This document shows, piece after piece, positions 26,936-35,368 of a stretch of DNA of 64,000 nt. The notes under the pieces are model-generated. The model saw only the letters and a program-made list of their open reading frames with translations. It did not search any database and was not told the DNA's origin. Position numbers and translations under genes: made by a program. Location: contig NZ_LMSC01000009.1 of assembly GCF_001428025.1 (NCBI RefSeq), positions 28,445 through 92,444 on the forward strand, in the 5' to 3' direction. Within the stretch, counting starts at the first letter, position 1. The number at the start of each line of letters is the position of its first letter. Source of the DNA: Phycicoccus sp. Soil748 (lineage in GTDB: Bacteria > Actinomycetota > Actinomycetes > Actinomycetales > Dermatophilaceae).

Positions 26936-27817
26936 ATGCACCGCAGACTCTCCGCTGCCGCCCTCGCCGCAGCCCTCGTCCTCGCCGGCCTCGTCGGCTC
27001 CGCCTCCTCCGCCTCGGCCCTGCTCAAGGTCAAGTGCAAGCAGACCACCGGCACCGCTGCCGTCGACCCGATCGTCCACCACAACGAGACCATGGCGATG
27101 GTCCACACCCACCAGTTCTTCGGCAACAACGGCTGGCTGTCCAAGGGCAACTTCGCCAACTACGCCGACCTCGTGAGCAAGGGCACCAACTGCCGCGAGC
27201 TGAGCGACACCGCCGGGTACTGGACCCCCACGCTGCGCTACACCACCGGCACCCGCCAGACCATCCCCGTGCAGGCCTTCACCGCCTACTACCGCCCCTT
27301 CACCGGCGTCGGCGGCCCGGACACCGGCCCGGGTATGGCGTTCCCGGCGGACACCCGGCTCATCGGGACCCGGTACGCGTGGACGTGCGGGCAGTACATG
27401 CCGGTCGCGCCCTCGCTGTCCGTCCCGAGCTGCCTGGGTGCCGACGGCTCCCCCGGCAAGACCCTGACGCTGCACATCGACTTCCCGAACTGCTGGGACG
27501 GCGTGCGGCCGCGCCACTACACGACGACGGTCGGCAACACCACGGACAACGCCCACTACGCCTACTCCACCAAGAAGAGCGGCGTCGTCTCGTGCCCCAC
27601 CGGCTTCCCCTACAAGATGATCTCGCTGCGGGAGTCGTTGCAGTTCAAGTACATCGGCGCAGGCACCGACGTGGGGCTGTCGTCCGACTCGATGGCCGGG
27701 ACGACCGACGGCCGCTCCGCCCACGGCGACTTCTGGAACACCTGGCAGCAGGCCAGCCTGCAGAGCCTGGTGACCGCCTGCATCAACACCCCCGCCGAGC
27801 CCAACTGCGCGTTGTAG
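26936..27817 (+). CDS. Secreted DUF1996-family protein (copy 1)
   Basis: 293-aa exported protein: signal peptide RRLSAAALAAALVLAGLVGS cleaved near ASSASA. The mature part matches the DUF1996 family, known mainly from fungi and actinobacteria and of unknown function. Notable are VHTHQFFGN (an HxH motif), GYWTPTLRY, AFTAYYRPF, FPNCWDG, DNAHYAY and HGDFWNTW, plus eight cysteines that are all shared with copy 2 at 62510-63424, so about four disulfides are likely. The ATG at 26936 has AAGGA upstream; a longer frame from 26858 lacks support. Monocistronic with its own terminator. Confidence 0.88.
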   Translation: MHRRLSAAALAAALVLAGLVGSASSASALLKVKCKQTTGTAAVDPIVHHNETMAMVHTHQFFGNNGWLSKGNFANYADLVSKGTNCRELSDTAGYWTPTLRYTTGTRQTIPVQAFTAYYRPFTGVGGPDTGPGMAFPADTRLIGTRYAWTCGQYMPVAPSLSVPSCLGADGSPGKTLTLHIDFPNCWDGVRPRHYTTTVGNTTDNAHYAYSTKKSGVVSCPTGFPYKMISLRESLQFKYIGAGTDVGLSSDSMAGTTDGRSAHGDFWNTWQQASLQSLVTACINTPAEPNCAL

Positions 27818-27878
27818 CAAGGACTGCCGCGCGCCCGGCTCTCCCGACGCACCTGCGGCGGCCACCGCCCCCTCGAGC

Positions 27879-27918
27879 TTGAAGCGCCACCAACGCCAGG
27901 GCGTGGGTGGCGCTTCAA
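27879..27918 (+). terminator. Terminator of DUF1996 copy 1
   Basis: 13-bp stem TTGAAGCGCCACC / GGTGGCGCTTCAA closed by a further 4-bp helix, 61 bp after the stop. One of the strongest hairpins in the window. Confidence 0.8.
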
Positions 27919-28030
27919 AGTCGTCCGGGCCCGTCGCCATACGCACGAACGTGCGATGGTCACACCGAGCCATACCCAGGTATTCGCCCCCGCGGGAGAC
28001 TGGTGGTGCCGGCCTGAAGGGGTGATCGCC

Positions 28031-28228
28031 GTGTTCTGGACAGTCGCGTTCTGGGTTCTCCTGCCGTTCCTCGTCCTGTTGCTGGTGATGGGGACCATCG
28101 CTGCGGTGGTGCGGCGACGCCGCTACCAGCCGAAGGCGGACGACTGGCAGGACTGGTCCGACCGGGCGAGCAGGCAGCAGAGGGGGGACGACCGCTTCGG
28201 GTCCAGCGGCGGCGGAGGCGGCTGGTAG
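28031..28228 (+). CDS. Small single-pass membrane protein
   Basis: 65-aa protein with one N-terminal transmembrane helix (FWVLLPFLVLLLVMGTIAAV) followed by an RRRR stop-transfer and a charged tail rich in Asp, Trp and Gln that ends in a Gly run. The start was placed at GTG 28031-28033 because AAGGGG lies 8 nt upstream; GTG at 28022 and ATG at 27956 are in-frame alternatives. No known family. It is convergent with the alpha/beta hydrolase gene. Confidence 0.6.
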   Translation: MFWTVAFWVLLPFLVLLLVMGTIAAVVRRRRYQPKADDWQDWSDRASRQQRGDDRFGSSGGGGGW

Positions 28229-28313
28229 CCGAGGCCCGCGCGGGGCCCCGCCCCAGGCGACGGGTGCCGCGGAAGCCGGGGTTGCCCGGTTGCCCGGTTC
28301 GCCCGGAGCCCGT

Positions 28314-29159
28314 TCAGCTCTCCCAGAACTCTTGCAGCGCAGGCGCCGTGGCCCTGCCCCGCACCATGTGCGACTCGCCGGGCAGTTCCCGCAGCGTTGC
28401 GTCCGGCAGCGCACCGGCGACCGCGGCCTGCGCGTTCTTCATGTACGCAGGGCTCTTTCCGCCCACGAGTACCAGCACCGGCACCGTGACGCCCGCCAGG
28501 TAGCCGTCCGGGAGCGGCTCTCCCTGTTGGTGGTCCAGGACGATCGCGTAGTCGTGGGGCAGGGTGTGCGCGACGGCGCACACCTTCTTCCAGACCGGCA
28601 TCAGGCGCATCAGCGCCACCCCCGTTGCAGGCACGCCGACCGTGCGCAGGAACAGCGTGACCGCCTCGCCCCGTCGGCCGGAGTCGACCAGCCGCTGGGT
28701 CCGCGCGCCGAGGTCGGTGCCGTGGGGGGCATGGCTGCCGTCGACGATGAAGGGCACCTCGTACAGCGCGACCCTGCCCATCGGCACGCCCGCCCGCAAC
28801 GCCTCGAGCACCAGCGCGGCCCCCGACGAGGCTCCGACGACGAGCGCGTCGGGACCCGCCGCCTCGAGGACGGCCACCAGGTCCTCCACCTCTCGCTCGA
28901 CCGAGTACGGCGCCGTGCCGGGACCGCTCTCGCCGCGACCGCGCCGGTCGTAGGCGTGGACCGCATGGTCCTGCGACAGCACCGGGATGAGGGCCTTGGC
29001 CGTGCCCATCGTCCGCTGGCAGAGGGCGCCCTCGACCACGACGACGGCTGGTCCGGTCCCGGTCACGTCGTACGCGATCGCGGTGCCGTCGGCGGAGGTG
29101 ACGAAGCGGGTGCCGCTCGTGGTGCTGGCTGGGGTCCTGGCGCTGGTCCGGTTGGGCAT
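28314..29159 (-). CDS. Alpha/beta-fold hydrolase
   Basis: 281-aa serine hydrolase. The nucleophile elbow is VVGASSGAAL with Ser111; YDRRGRGESG is the typical oxyanion-side motif, and the catalytic His is probably in GESHMVRG near the C-terminus. The ATG is preceded by GAGGAG at 5 nt. It lies 45 bp downstream of the ECF42-type sigma factor gene on the same strand and may be part of that unit. Substrate unknown. Confidence 0.87.
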   Translation of the reverse strand: MPNRTSARTPASTTSGTRFVTSADGTAIAYDVTGTGPAVVVVEGALCQRTMGTAKALIPVLSQDHAVHAYDRRGRGESGPGTAPYSVEREVEDLVAVLEAAGPDALVVGASSGAALVLEALRAGVPMGRVALYEVPFIVDGSHAPHGTDLGARTQRLVDSGRRGEAVTLFLRTVGVPATGVALMRLMPVWKKVCAVAHTLPHDYAIVLDHQQGEPLPDGYLAGVTVPVLVLVGGKSPAYMKNAQAAVAGALPDATLRELPGESHMVRGRATAPALQEFWES

Positions 29160-29204
29160 GGTCTCTCCTCGGTGTGGGACGTCTTCCCCCGTACGTCGAA
29201 CGGG

Positions 29205-30491
29205 TCAGCCGGGTTTCGACACGCTCGCGAGGTTCTCCTCTGCCCGCCGCCGCAGCACCGAGCGCTCGGCCTCGTTGCGGGACAGGGCAGCCGCCTCGCT
29301 GAAGGCGGCTGCTGCGTCGGCGTGCCTGCCCGCCCGCTCGAGCAGGTCGCCGCGCACGCTGGGCAGGAGGGGCGAGCCACCGAGCTCGTCCCCGGTGAGC
29401 CCCGCGAGCACGGCCAGCCCGGCTGCGGGGTCGAACGCCCGTCCGTGGGCGACCGCGCGGTTGACCTCGACCACCGGCCCCGGCGCCGCCGTGGCCAGGA
29501 CGTCGTACAGCCTCGCGATCTGGCGCCAGTCGGTGTCCTCCGCCCGTGGAGCGCGCGCGTGCTGCGCTGCGATCGACGCCTGGAGGAAGTACTTCCCTAT
29601 GGGTCTGCCACGCACGGCGAGCGCCTGGGCCCGACGCAGCGCGGCCAGCCCACGCCGGACGAGCAGCTCGTCCCACCGGGTCCGGTCCTGCGCCTCCAGC
29701 AGCACCGGCGCGCCGTCGTCGTCCAGCCGCGCGGCGAGACGCGAGCCCTGGATCTCCAGCAGCGCCTGAAGTCCCAGCACCTCGGGCTCGAGGGGCATGA
29801 GCTCGGCCAGCATCCGCGCCAGCCGGATGCCCTCGCTCGCCAGCTCCGGCCGCATCCAGTCCTCGCCGGCGGCAGCCGAGTAGCCCTCGTTGAAGACGAG
29901 GTAGATCACCGCCATCACGTCATCGAGGCGCGCGTCCCGCTCTGTGCCCGTGGGGAGCTCGAAGTCTGCACGGGCCTCCGACAGCGTCTTCTTCGCCCGC
30001 GAGATCCGTTGTCCCATGGCGGTTTCGGTGGACAGGAAACCTCTGGCGATCTCACTGGTGGTGAGGCCGGCGACGAGGCGAAGGGTGAGCGCGGCGCGCG
30101 ACTCCGCACTCAGGGAGGGGTGGCAGGTCAGGAAGATGAGGCGCAGCACGTCGTCCTCGATGTGGTCGACCTGGGCGTCGAGGTCGGGCACCTGCTCCTC
30201 CTCTCCCGCGACCAGCGCCTGCCCCAGCTCCTCGGTCTTGCGACGGAGGTTGTCGGCACGACGGAAGTGGTCGATCCCCCGGCGCTTGGCGGTCGTCATG
30301 AGCCACGCGGCGGGGTTGATCGGGACGCCGGTCAGCGGCCACTGCTCGAGTGCGGCCACGAGGGCGTCCTGCGCCAGGTCCTCGGCGAGCTCGACGTCGC
30401 GCGTCATCCGGGTGAGGGCGCCGACGATCCGCGCCGACTCCCGCCGCCAGGCGGTGGTGATCGCCGCGACAGTCGGGGTCTCGCCTGGCAC
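29205..30491 (-). CDS. ECF42-type RNA polymerase sigma factor
   Basis: 428-aa extracytoplasmic-function sigma factor with sigma-2 (about residues 10-85, RRESARIVGALTRMTRDVEL) and sigma-4 (about 110-165, HPSLSAESRAALTLRLVAGL and TSEIARGFLSTETAMGQRIS) followed by a ~250-residue C-terminal extension containing TPR-like helices. That extension and an adjacent YCII/DGPF gene are the hallmarks of group ECF42, which lacks a classical anti-sigma factor; the extension is thought to control activity. The GTG start (30489-30491) is 6 nt after TAGGCT, so the mRNA is leaderless. Confidence 0.92.
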   Translation of the reverse strand: MPGETPTVAAITTAWRRESARIVGALTRMTRDVELAEDLAQDALVAALEQWPLTGVPINPAAWLMTTAKRRGIDHFRRADNLRRKTEELGQALVAGEEEQVPDLDAQVDHIEDDVLRLIFLTCHPSLSAESRAALTLRLVAGLTTSEIARGFLSTETAMGQRISRAKKTLSEARADFELPTGTERDARLDDVMAVIYLVFNEGYSAAAGEDWMRPELASEGIRLARMLAELMPLEPEVLGLQALLEIQGSRLAARLDDDGAPVLLEAQDRTRWDELLVRRGLAALRRAQALAVRGRPIGKYFLQASIAAQHARAPRAEDTDWRQIARLYDVLATAAPGPVVEVNRAVAHGRAFDPAAGLAVLAGLTGDELGGSPLLPSVRGDLLERAGRHADAAAAFSEAAALSRNEAERSVLRRRAEENLASVSKPG

Positions 30492-30497
30492 GTCCTC

Positions 30498-30503
30498 AGC
30501 CTA
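30498..30503 (-). promoter_or_regulatory. -10 element of the ECF sigma gene (leaderless)
   Basis: TAGGCT on the minus strand, 6 nt before the GTG start. It resembles a housekeeping sigma -10, not an obvious autoregulated ECF promoter. Confidence 0.6.
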
Positions 30504-30560
30504 GGGGGCGGACGTCGCCCACAGGCGGCGTCCGCCCCGGCTGGGGGTGGCCGACCGCGG

Positions 30561-30938
30561 TCAGGCGTCGGCGGCCTCCGGCGGCGCTTCGGAGATCTGG
30601 CGCAGGGTGGCGACCATGTTGCACTCGGGCCAGTACTTCGCGTGCAGGTCGGCGAACTCGCGCTGCCCCTCGATGGCCTCCTCGAGGGTGTCGTACTGCA
30701 GGATGGCCCATCCGCCGACGACCTCCTTGGCCTCTGCGAAGGGGCCATCGACACGTGAGGTCTCGCCCCTGCGGACGACGAAGTTCACGGCGTCCTCGGT
30801 GCCGAAGAGGCCACCCCCGTCGAGGAACGCGCCCTTGGCGGCCTGCTCGCCGATGTAGCCGTCCATCGCGTCGAACAGCGCCTGCGGCGGCGCGCCCGAT
30901 CCTTCTTCCATCTTGACGAATCCCATGAAGCGAGGCAT
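30561..30938 (-). CDS. YCII-related (DGPF) domain protein
   Basis: 125-aa dimeric alpha/beta-barrel-type protein. The DGPF motif is seen in SRVDGPFAEAKEVVGGWAIL, after FMGFVKMEEGSGAPP at the N-terminus. Genes of this family nearly always accompany ECF42 sigma factors and are thought to be regulon members; the biochemical role is unknown. ATG at 30936-30938 has AAGGA 9 nt upstream; an ATG six codons earlier is less likely. It lies 69 bp upstream of the sigma gene, and 132 bp downstream of rnpB on the same strand. Confidence 0.9.
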   Translation of the reverse strand: MPRFMGFVKMEEGSGAPPQALFDAMDGYIGEQAAKGAFLDGGGLFGTEDAVNFVVRRGETSRVDGPFAEAKEVVGGWAILQYDTLEEAIEGQREFADLHAKYWPECNMVATLRQISEAPPEAADA

Positions 30939-31070
30939 CTCAGGTGGTCCTTCCATTCGGGTGGGTCATGCTCTCTTGCACACACGTCGAACGGCAACGG
31001 GGCTCTTCGACATCGACCCCGAGAAGTTCTTCTCTAGGTGCGCTCAGCAGTTCCCACCGCGGGCCGCGGG

Positions 31071-31472
31071 GGATGAGTCGACCGATACGCCGGGTTCTGT
31101 CCCGGGAGCTGGTTGCCCGGCTCCCGGTGACGGTCATCCATCTACGACAGCCGTTGCCGACTGCCTCCAGCGCTCTACCCGTGTGCTCGGGCGGGCCGCC
31201 CTCGAACGCACACTGTCTGAGCTTGCTCCGGGTGGGGTTTACCTAGCCGGGCCAGTCACCTGGCCCGCTGGTGGTCTCTTACACCACCGTTTCACCCTTA
31301 CCACGGTGCCTGCGCGGCCCGAGGGCTGCGTGGTCCACCGTGGCGGTCTGTTCTCTGTGGCACTGTCCCGCGGGTCACCCCGGGTGGCTGTTGGCCACCA
31401 CCCTGCCCTGTGGAGCCCGGACGTTCCTCGGCGGTGGTTGCCCACCGACGCGACCGCCTGGCCGACTCATCC
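31071..31472 (-). ncRNA. rnpB: RNase P RNA (bacterial type A)
   Basis: Catalytic RNA that matures tRNA 5' ends. Conserved core segments are visible on the minus strand: GAGGAACGTCCGGGCTCC (start of P3-P4), ACAGAGAACAGACCGCC, GGTAAGGGTGAAACGG, AGGTAAACCCCACCCGGAGC and the 3' core AGATGGATGACCG with ACAGAACCCGGCGTA. The ends GGATGAGTCG (31463-31472) and CGACTCATCC (31071-31080) pair as P1, giving about 402 nt. The -10 element 8 bp before the proposed 5' end supports the boundary. The tRNA-Val in this window is one of its substrates. Confidence 0.96.
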
Positions 31473-31479
31473 GAGAGCA

Positions 31480-31485
31480 AGGATA
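31480..31485 (-). promoter_or_regulatory. -10 element of rnpB
   Basis: TATCCT on the minus strand, 7 nt before the predicted RNA 5' end at 31472. No good -35 is seen. Confidence 0.6.
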
Positions 31486-31660
31486 GGGCAGCCGGAGGTG
31501 CCACACCCACCCCTTCCGCCACACCAGTCCCACAGGTGCGAAATACCGTGCAGGAGGGGGTCGCCACGGCGCGGGTGGCGTGCTTACCATCGCGCGACGG
31601 GGGCGTCCGGAAGGCCGCATCCCCGCAGCGCGCACGACGGCCAACCTGGTGGGAGGACTG

Positions 31661-33085
31661 ATGGCCGACACACCGCACGGCCCTGGGCCTCGCGTGGTCC
31701 GGCTGTCGGTGAGCCGCCCCGCCACCACTGCCGCCTCGGCCCTGCTGCTCGGGGGCGCGCTGCTCTTCGGTGGCGGAGCCGCCTCCGGTCCCCCCTCCTC
31801 CGCCGGTGCGACCGCGTCGCCCGCCGAGACGTCCGAGGCCGCCGTGGGGTCGAGCCGCGCCGACGACTGGGACGTGACGCAGCGCGACCTCCTCGTGGGC
31901 CAGCGGCGCGCAGGAGCGCTGGACTTCGTGCAGGTCGTGCAGACGCGGCTCGGGGCTCCACTGGTGGTCACCGGGTCCGTGGTCACCTCCGCAGACCGGG
32001 CCGTGCCACCGCTCGTCGGTCCGACGCAGGTGCCCGAGGTCCTCTGGAGCGCCTACCGCTCCGCCGCGTCCTCGGTCCCGACCGCCTGCCACCTGCCCGT
32101 GGGGCTGCTCGCCGCCATCGGCCAGGTCGAGTCCGGCTCGCTCGCCGGCCGCGGCCTCGACAGCCACCACCGAGCGGTGCCCGCCGTGCTGGGCCCGGTG
32201 CTGGACGGCCACGGGTATGCAGCCATCCCCGACACCGACGGGGGCCGCTGGGACCACGACACGACCTGGGACCGGGCTGTCGGCCCGATGCAGTTCATCC
32301 CCTCCACCTGGGCCCGCTGGGGCCGGGACGGCAACGGCGACGGAACCAGTGACCCCCAGAACGTCGAGGACAGCGCGTGGTCGGCGGCCGCCTACCTGTG
32401 CGCCGGCGGGCGCGACCTCGCCACCGCTCCCGGCCTGCGCTCGGCGATCCTGTCCTACAACCACTCGGCGGCCTACCTCGCCGACGTGCTCCGCCTGGCT
32501 CCCACCATGACGCCCGGTGGCGCGGTCCCCCAGGTCGCCGCCGCCCCGGCCACGACGACGGGTTCCGCTGCGCCGACCACGACCACGGCGACGACCACGG
32601 CGACGACCACGGCCACGCGCCCCTCGAGCAGCTCGAGCAGCTCGACGGACACTGGTACCTCGACCACCACACGGCCACCGTCCACGACCACCACGAGCGC
32701 TCCGACGGCCTCGACCACGTCGCCGACGTCCTCCCCGACGTCCTCCCCGACGTCATCGACCACGTCCTCCCCGACGTCATCGACCACGTCCCCGCCGACG
32801 ACGACCCCGTCCTCGTCCAGCACGACCTGCCCGACCCCGAGCAGCCCCACCACCAGTGCCTCGACGAGCACGTCGAGCACGACCAGCCCGACCGCATCTC
32901 CCTCGAGCAGCTCGAGTCCCACCACGATCATCCCCGACCCGTGCGCCACCAGCCCCTCGACCACCACCTCAGCGACCACCACGACCGCCGCCACCACCAC
33001 GACCGCCGCCACGACCAGCACGGCCACCGCGAACACGACGACCACGGCCACCGCGAACAGCACCGAAGGGCCGTCAGGGGGCTGA
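31661..33085 (+). CDS. Secreted lytic transglycosylase with Ser/Thr-rich tail
   Basis: 474-aa cell-wall hydrolase. A signal anchor or signal peptide spans residues 21-42 (ATTAASALLLGGALLFGGGA). The MltB-like transglycosylase domain covers about 120-280, with catalytic Glu157 in GLLAAIGQVESGSLAG and the diagnostic AVGPMQFIPSTWARWGRDGN, then SAAAYLCAGGRDL. Residues ~297-474 are an extreme Thr/Ser/Pro low-complexity tail, probably wall-spanning and O-glycosylated. The ATG at 31661 follows GGGAGG. It cleaves peptidoglycan glycan strands to anhydromuramyl products. Confidence 0.9.
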   Translation: MADTPHGPGPRVVRLSVSRPATTAASALLLGGALLFGGGAASGPPSSAGATASPAETSEAAVGSSRADDWDVTQRDLLVGQRRAGALDFVQVVQTRLGAPLVVTGSVVTSADRAVPPLVGPTQVPEVLWSAYRSAASSVPTACHLPVGLLAAIGQVESGSLAGRGLDSHHRAVPAVLGPVLDGHGYAAIPDTDGGRWDHDTTWDRAVGPMQFIPSTWARWGRDGNGDGTSDPQNVEDSAWSAAAYLCAGGRDLATAPGLRSAILSYNHSAAYLADVLRLAPTMTPGGAVPQVAAAPATTTGSAAPTTTTATTTATTTATRPSSSSSSSTDTGTSTTTRPPSTTTTSAPTASTTSPTSSPTSSPTSSTTSSPTSSTTSPPTTTPSSSSTTCPTPSSPTTSASTSTSSTTSPTASPSSSSSPTTIIPDPCATSPSTTTSATTTTAATTTTAATTSTATANTTTTATANSTEGPSGG

Positions 33086-33092
33086 GCCCCCT
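33076..33092 (+). terminator. Hairpin at the end of the lytic transglycosylase gene
   Basis: AGGGGGC / GCCCCCT, 7 bp, with the TGA stop codon as its 3-nt loop. The convergent RNB gene ends 13 bp further on, so it may serve both strands. Confidence 0.6.
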
Positions 33093-33104
33093 ACCCTGCG
33101 GACC

Positions 33105-34553
33105 TCAGCCGACGATCGCGAACCGCACCGTGCTCGTGGCCACCGTGGCCTCCGTGAGACGCACCCGCACCCGCGTACCCAGCTCGTGGGCTCCCGTGGC
33201 GTTGGCGAGCACGGCCGGGTCCTGCACCTGCACGACGGCCCGGTCCGCCTCGCGCTGGTCGACCACCATGGCGTCGAACTCCTGCCCCACCTGGTCCTCC
33301 AGCGCGGCGGCCTCGACCGCGTCGGCGCAGCCCCGCTCGACCGCCGAGGCCACCTTGTCGGAAGCGGCCATGACCTCGGGCAGGGACGGGAGTGCCTCCC
33401 TGGCCCAGCCCGGCACGTCCCGTCCACTGGCGACGGCCTCGCAGACGGCCAGCCCGAACCGGTCGACGAGGCGACGCAGCGGTGCGGTGACGTGGGCGTA
33501 CGGCGCGGCGACGGCAGCGTGCTCGGGCTCGGCCGGCACCTCGCCGTCGAAGGGGGTGTAGCCGGCCCCGCGGAACAGCGCCGTCGCCTCGTGGATGAGG
33601 GCGAGGTGCTTCGGGTTGGTGCGGTCGAGCGTGCGGAGGAACTCGCCGTACGGCGTGCCCTTGGCCCACTCGACGCCCAGGGCGCGGCTCGCGTGCCGGA
33701 ACCGCCCCACGGCGTCGGCGTCCGGGGCCGGCATCGTGCGCAGGATGCCCACGCCGGCCTTGATCATGAGCTGGGCGGCGGCCATACCGGTCATGAGGGA
33801 GACCTGGGCGTTCCAGTCCTCGACGTCCAGCGGGGGGCGGAAGTGCAGGCGGTAGTGGCCGCTCTCGTCCTCGGTCACCTCCTGCTCCGGCATGGGCAGA
33901 CTGGCGCCGCCGCGACGACGCTCCAGCTCCAGCCGTCGCAGTCCCACCTCCTTGAGCAGCTCCAGCCGCTCGTCGGCCCCGCCTGCGTCGAGCGCCTTCT
34001 GGACCCCGACGTAGTCCAGCCGGTCGGTGCTGCGGACGCGGGCGCGGTACAGGGCGGTCTCGACGACTTCGCCCTCGCCGTCGAGCTGCAGGTCCCAGAC
34101 GAACGCCGACCGCACCTGCCCGGGCAGCAGGCTCGCGGCACCCTCGCTCATCACCGGCGGGTGCAGGGGGGTGCGCTGGTCGGGGGCGTAGATCGTCTGG
34201 CCGCGCCGACGGGTCTCGGCGTCGAGGACCCCGCCGGGGCGCACGAAGGCGGGTACGTCGGCGATGGCGTAGCGGACGCGGTGCCCGTCGCCGAGCCGTT
34301 CGATGTGCAGGGCCTGGTCGAGGTCCATCGACCCCGGCGGGTCGATGGTGAGGAACGCGACCGCGGTCTCGTCGCGGTCGGGCAGGTCGGGCGACGACGA
34401 GACCCGCTCGGCCTCCGCGTCCACCTCGCGCGGGAACGCCTCCGGCACACCGGCCTCGGCGCGGATCGCGGCGAAGCGCGCCTGCAGCTCGGTGGACTGG
34501 GCGACCGCGCGCTCGGCGACGGGCCGCTGGACCTGGATTCGGCGCTGGGGCAT
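33105..34553 (-). CDS. RNB-domain (RNase II family) exoribonuclease
   Basis: 482-aa 3'-5' exoribonuclease-type protein. The RNB active site is FLTIDPPGSMDLDQALHIER with its cluster of Asp residues, followed by RVRYAIADVPAFV, VMSEGAASLLPGQVRSAFV and the C-terminal APYAHVTAPLRRLVDRFG. Length is much shorter than E. coli RNase II or R and lacks clear cold-shock or full S1 domains, as in the actinobacterial short form. The ATG follows TAGGTT by 6 nt (leaderless). It is divergent from yaaA across 55 bp. Confidence 0.92.
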   Translation of the reverse strand: MPQRRIQVQRPVAERAVAQSTELQARFAAIRAEAGVPEAFPREVDAEAERVSSSPDLPDRDETAVAFLTIDPPGSMDLDQALHIERLGDGHRVRYAIADVPAFVRPGGVLDAETRRRGQTIYAPDQRTPLHPPVMSEGAASLLPGQVRSAFVWDLQLDGEGEVVETALYRARVRSTDRLDYVGVQKALDAGGADERLELLKEVGLRRLELERRRGGASLPMPEQEVTEDESGHYRLHFRPPLDVEDWNAQVSLMTGMAAAQLMIKAGVGILRTMPAPDADAVGRFRHASRALGVEWAKGTPYGEFLRTLDRTNPKHLALIHEATALFRGAGYTPFDGEVPAEPEHAAVAAPYAHVTAPLRRLVDRFGLAVCEAVASGRDVPGWAREALPSLPEVMAASDKVASAVERGCADAVEAAALEDQVGQEFDAMVVDQREADRAVVQVQDPAVLANATGAHELGTRVRVRLTEATVATSTVRFAIVG

Positions 34554-34559
34554 GGCGTC

Positions 34560-34565
34560 AACCTA
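34560..34565 (-). promoter_or_regulatory. -10 element of the RNB ribonuclease gene (leaderless)
   Basis: TAGGTT on the minus strand with a 6-nt gap to the ATG. It forms a divergent pair with the yaaA promoter 31 bp away. Confidence 0.65.
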
Positions 34566-34595
34566 CCCAGCGGGGTGCCGCGCTGCCCGCCGACC

Positions 34596-34601
34596 TAGTC
34601 T
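34596..34601 (+). promoter_or_regulatory. -10 element of yaaA (leaderless)
   Basis: TAGTCT with a 7-nt gap to the GTG start at 34609. Confidence 0.65.
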
Positions 34602-34608
34602 TGCCCTC

Positions 34609-35358
34609 GTGCTCATCCTCCTGCCCCCGTCGGAGTCGAAGACGGGCCGGGCCCGGGGGCGCCGCCTCGACGGCGACCGCCTGAGCTTCCCGGAGCTGGG
34701 CGCCACCCGCGCGCAGGTCGCAGGCGCCCTCGCCGAGGTCAGCGCACGGCCCGGTGCGGCGGAGATCCTCGGGGTGAGCCCCAACCTCGCCGACGACATC
34801 GCGCGCAACACCAGGCTGGCCACGGCCGCCACGCTGCCGGCGGCGCAGGTCTACACGGGGGTGCTCTATGACGCCCTGGACTACCCTTCCCTCGACGTGG
34901 CCGCCCGGCGCCGGGCCAACCGCTGGCTCGTCGTCGTGTCGGCCCTGTACGGCGCCGTGCGCCCCACCGATGCGATCGTCCCCTACCGCCTGTCCATGGC
35001 CGTCAACCTCCCGGGCGTCGGCCCGCTCGCCTCCGTGTGGAAGCCCGAGCTCGGCCGGGTGCTGCCGCAGGCCGCCTCGCGCGGCGTCGTCGTCGACTGC
35101 CGCTCCAGCACGTACGCCGCGGCCTGGGTCCCCCAGGACGACCTCGCCGACCGCTGGGTGCAGGTTCGCGTGCCGGGGGCGACGCACATGGCCAAGCACA
35201 CCCGCGGGCTGGTCGCGCGGCACCTCTGCCAGGTGGGCCGGGACGTACGCCGCGTGCCCCAGCTGGTCGAGGTGCTCCAGGACGCGTTCGACGTCACGCT
35301 CTCCGCGCCCGGTCGCCCCGGCAAGCCGTGGGTGCTCGACGCGACGGCCCCAGAGTGA
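34609..35358 (+). CDS. yaaA: Peroxide stress protein YaaA family
   Basis: 249-aa protein of the YaaA/DUF328 family, which in E. coli lowers free intracellular iron during peroxide stress and has a DNA-binding fold. Family signatures: LILLPPSESKTGR at the N-terminus, VYTGVLYDALDY, VVVSALYGAVRPTDAIVPYR, and VVVDCRSSTYAAAW. The GTG start at 34609 was chosen over upstream frames because TAGTCT precedes it by 7 nt. The transporter gene starts 10 bp after its stop and is probably translated from the same mRNA. Confidence 0.93.
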   Translation: MLILLPPSESKTGRARGRRLDGDRLSFPELGATRAQVAGALAEVSARPGAAEILGVSPNLADDIARNTRLATAATLPAAQVYTGVLYDALDYPSLDVAARRRANRWLVVVSALYGAVRPTDAIVPYRLSMAVNLPGVGPLASVWKPELGRVLPQAASRGVVVDCRSSTYAAAWVPQDDLADRWVQVRVPGATHMAKHTRGLVARHLCQVGRDVRRVPQLVEVLQDAFDVTLSAPGRPGKPWVLDATAPE

Positions 35359-35368
35359 CCAGCCACGC

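Noticed and set aside
32473..33063. A 196-codon Val-rich minus-strand frame opposite the transglycosylase tail
   Set aside because: It is the complement of the Thr/Ser repeats and mirrors their low complexity. It overlaps a well-supported gene and has no start signals.
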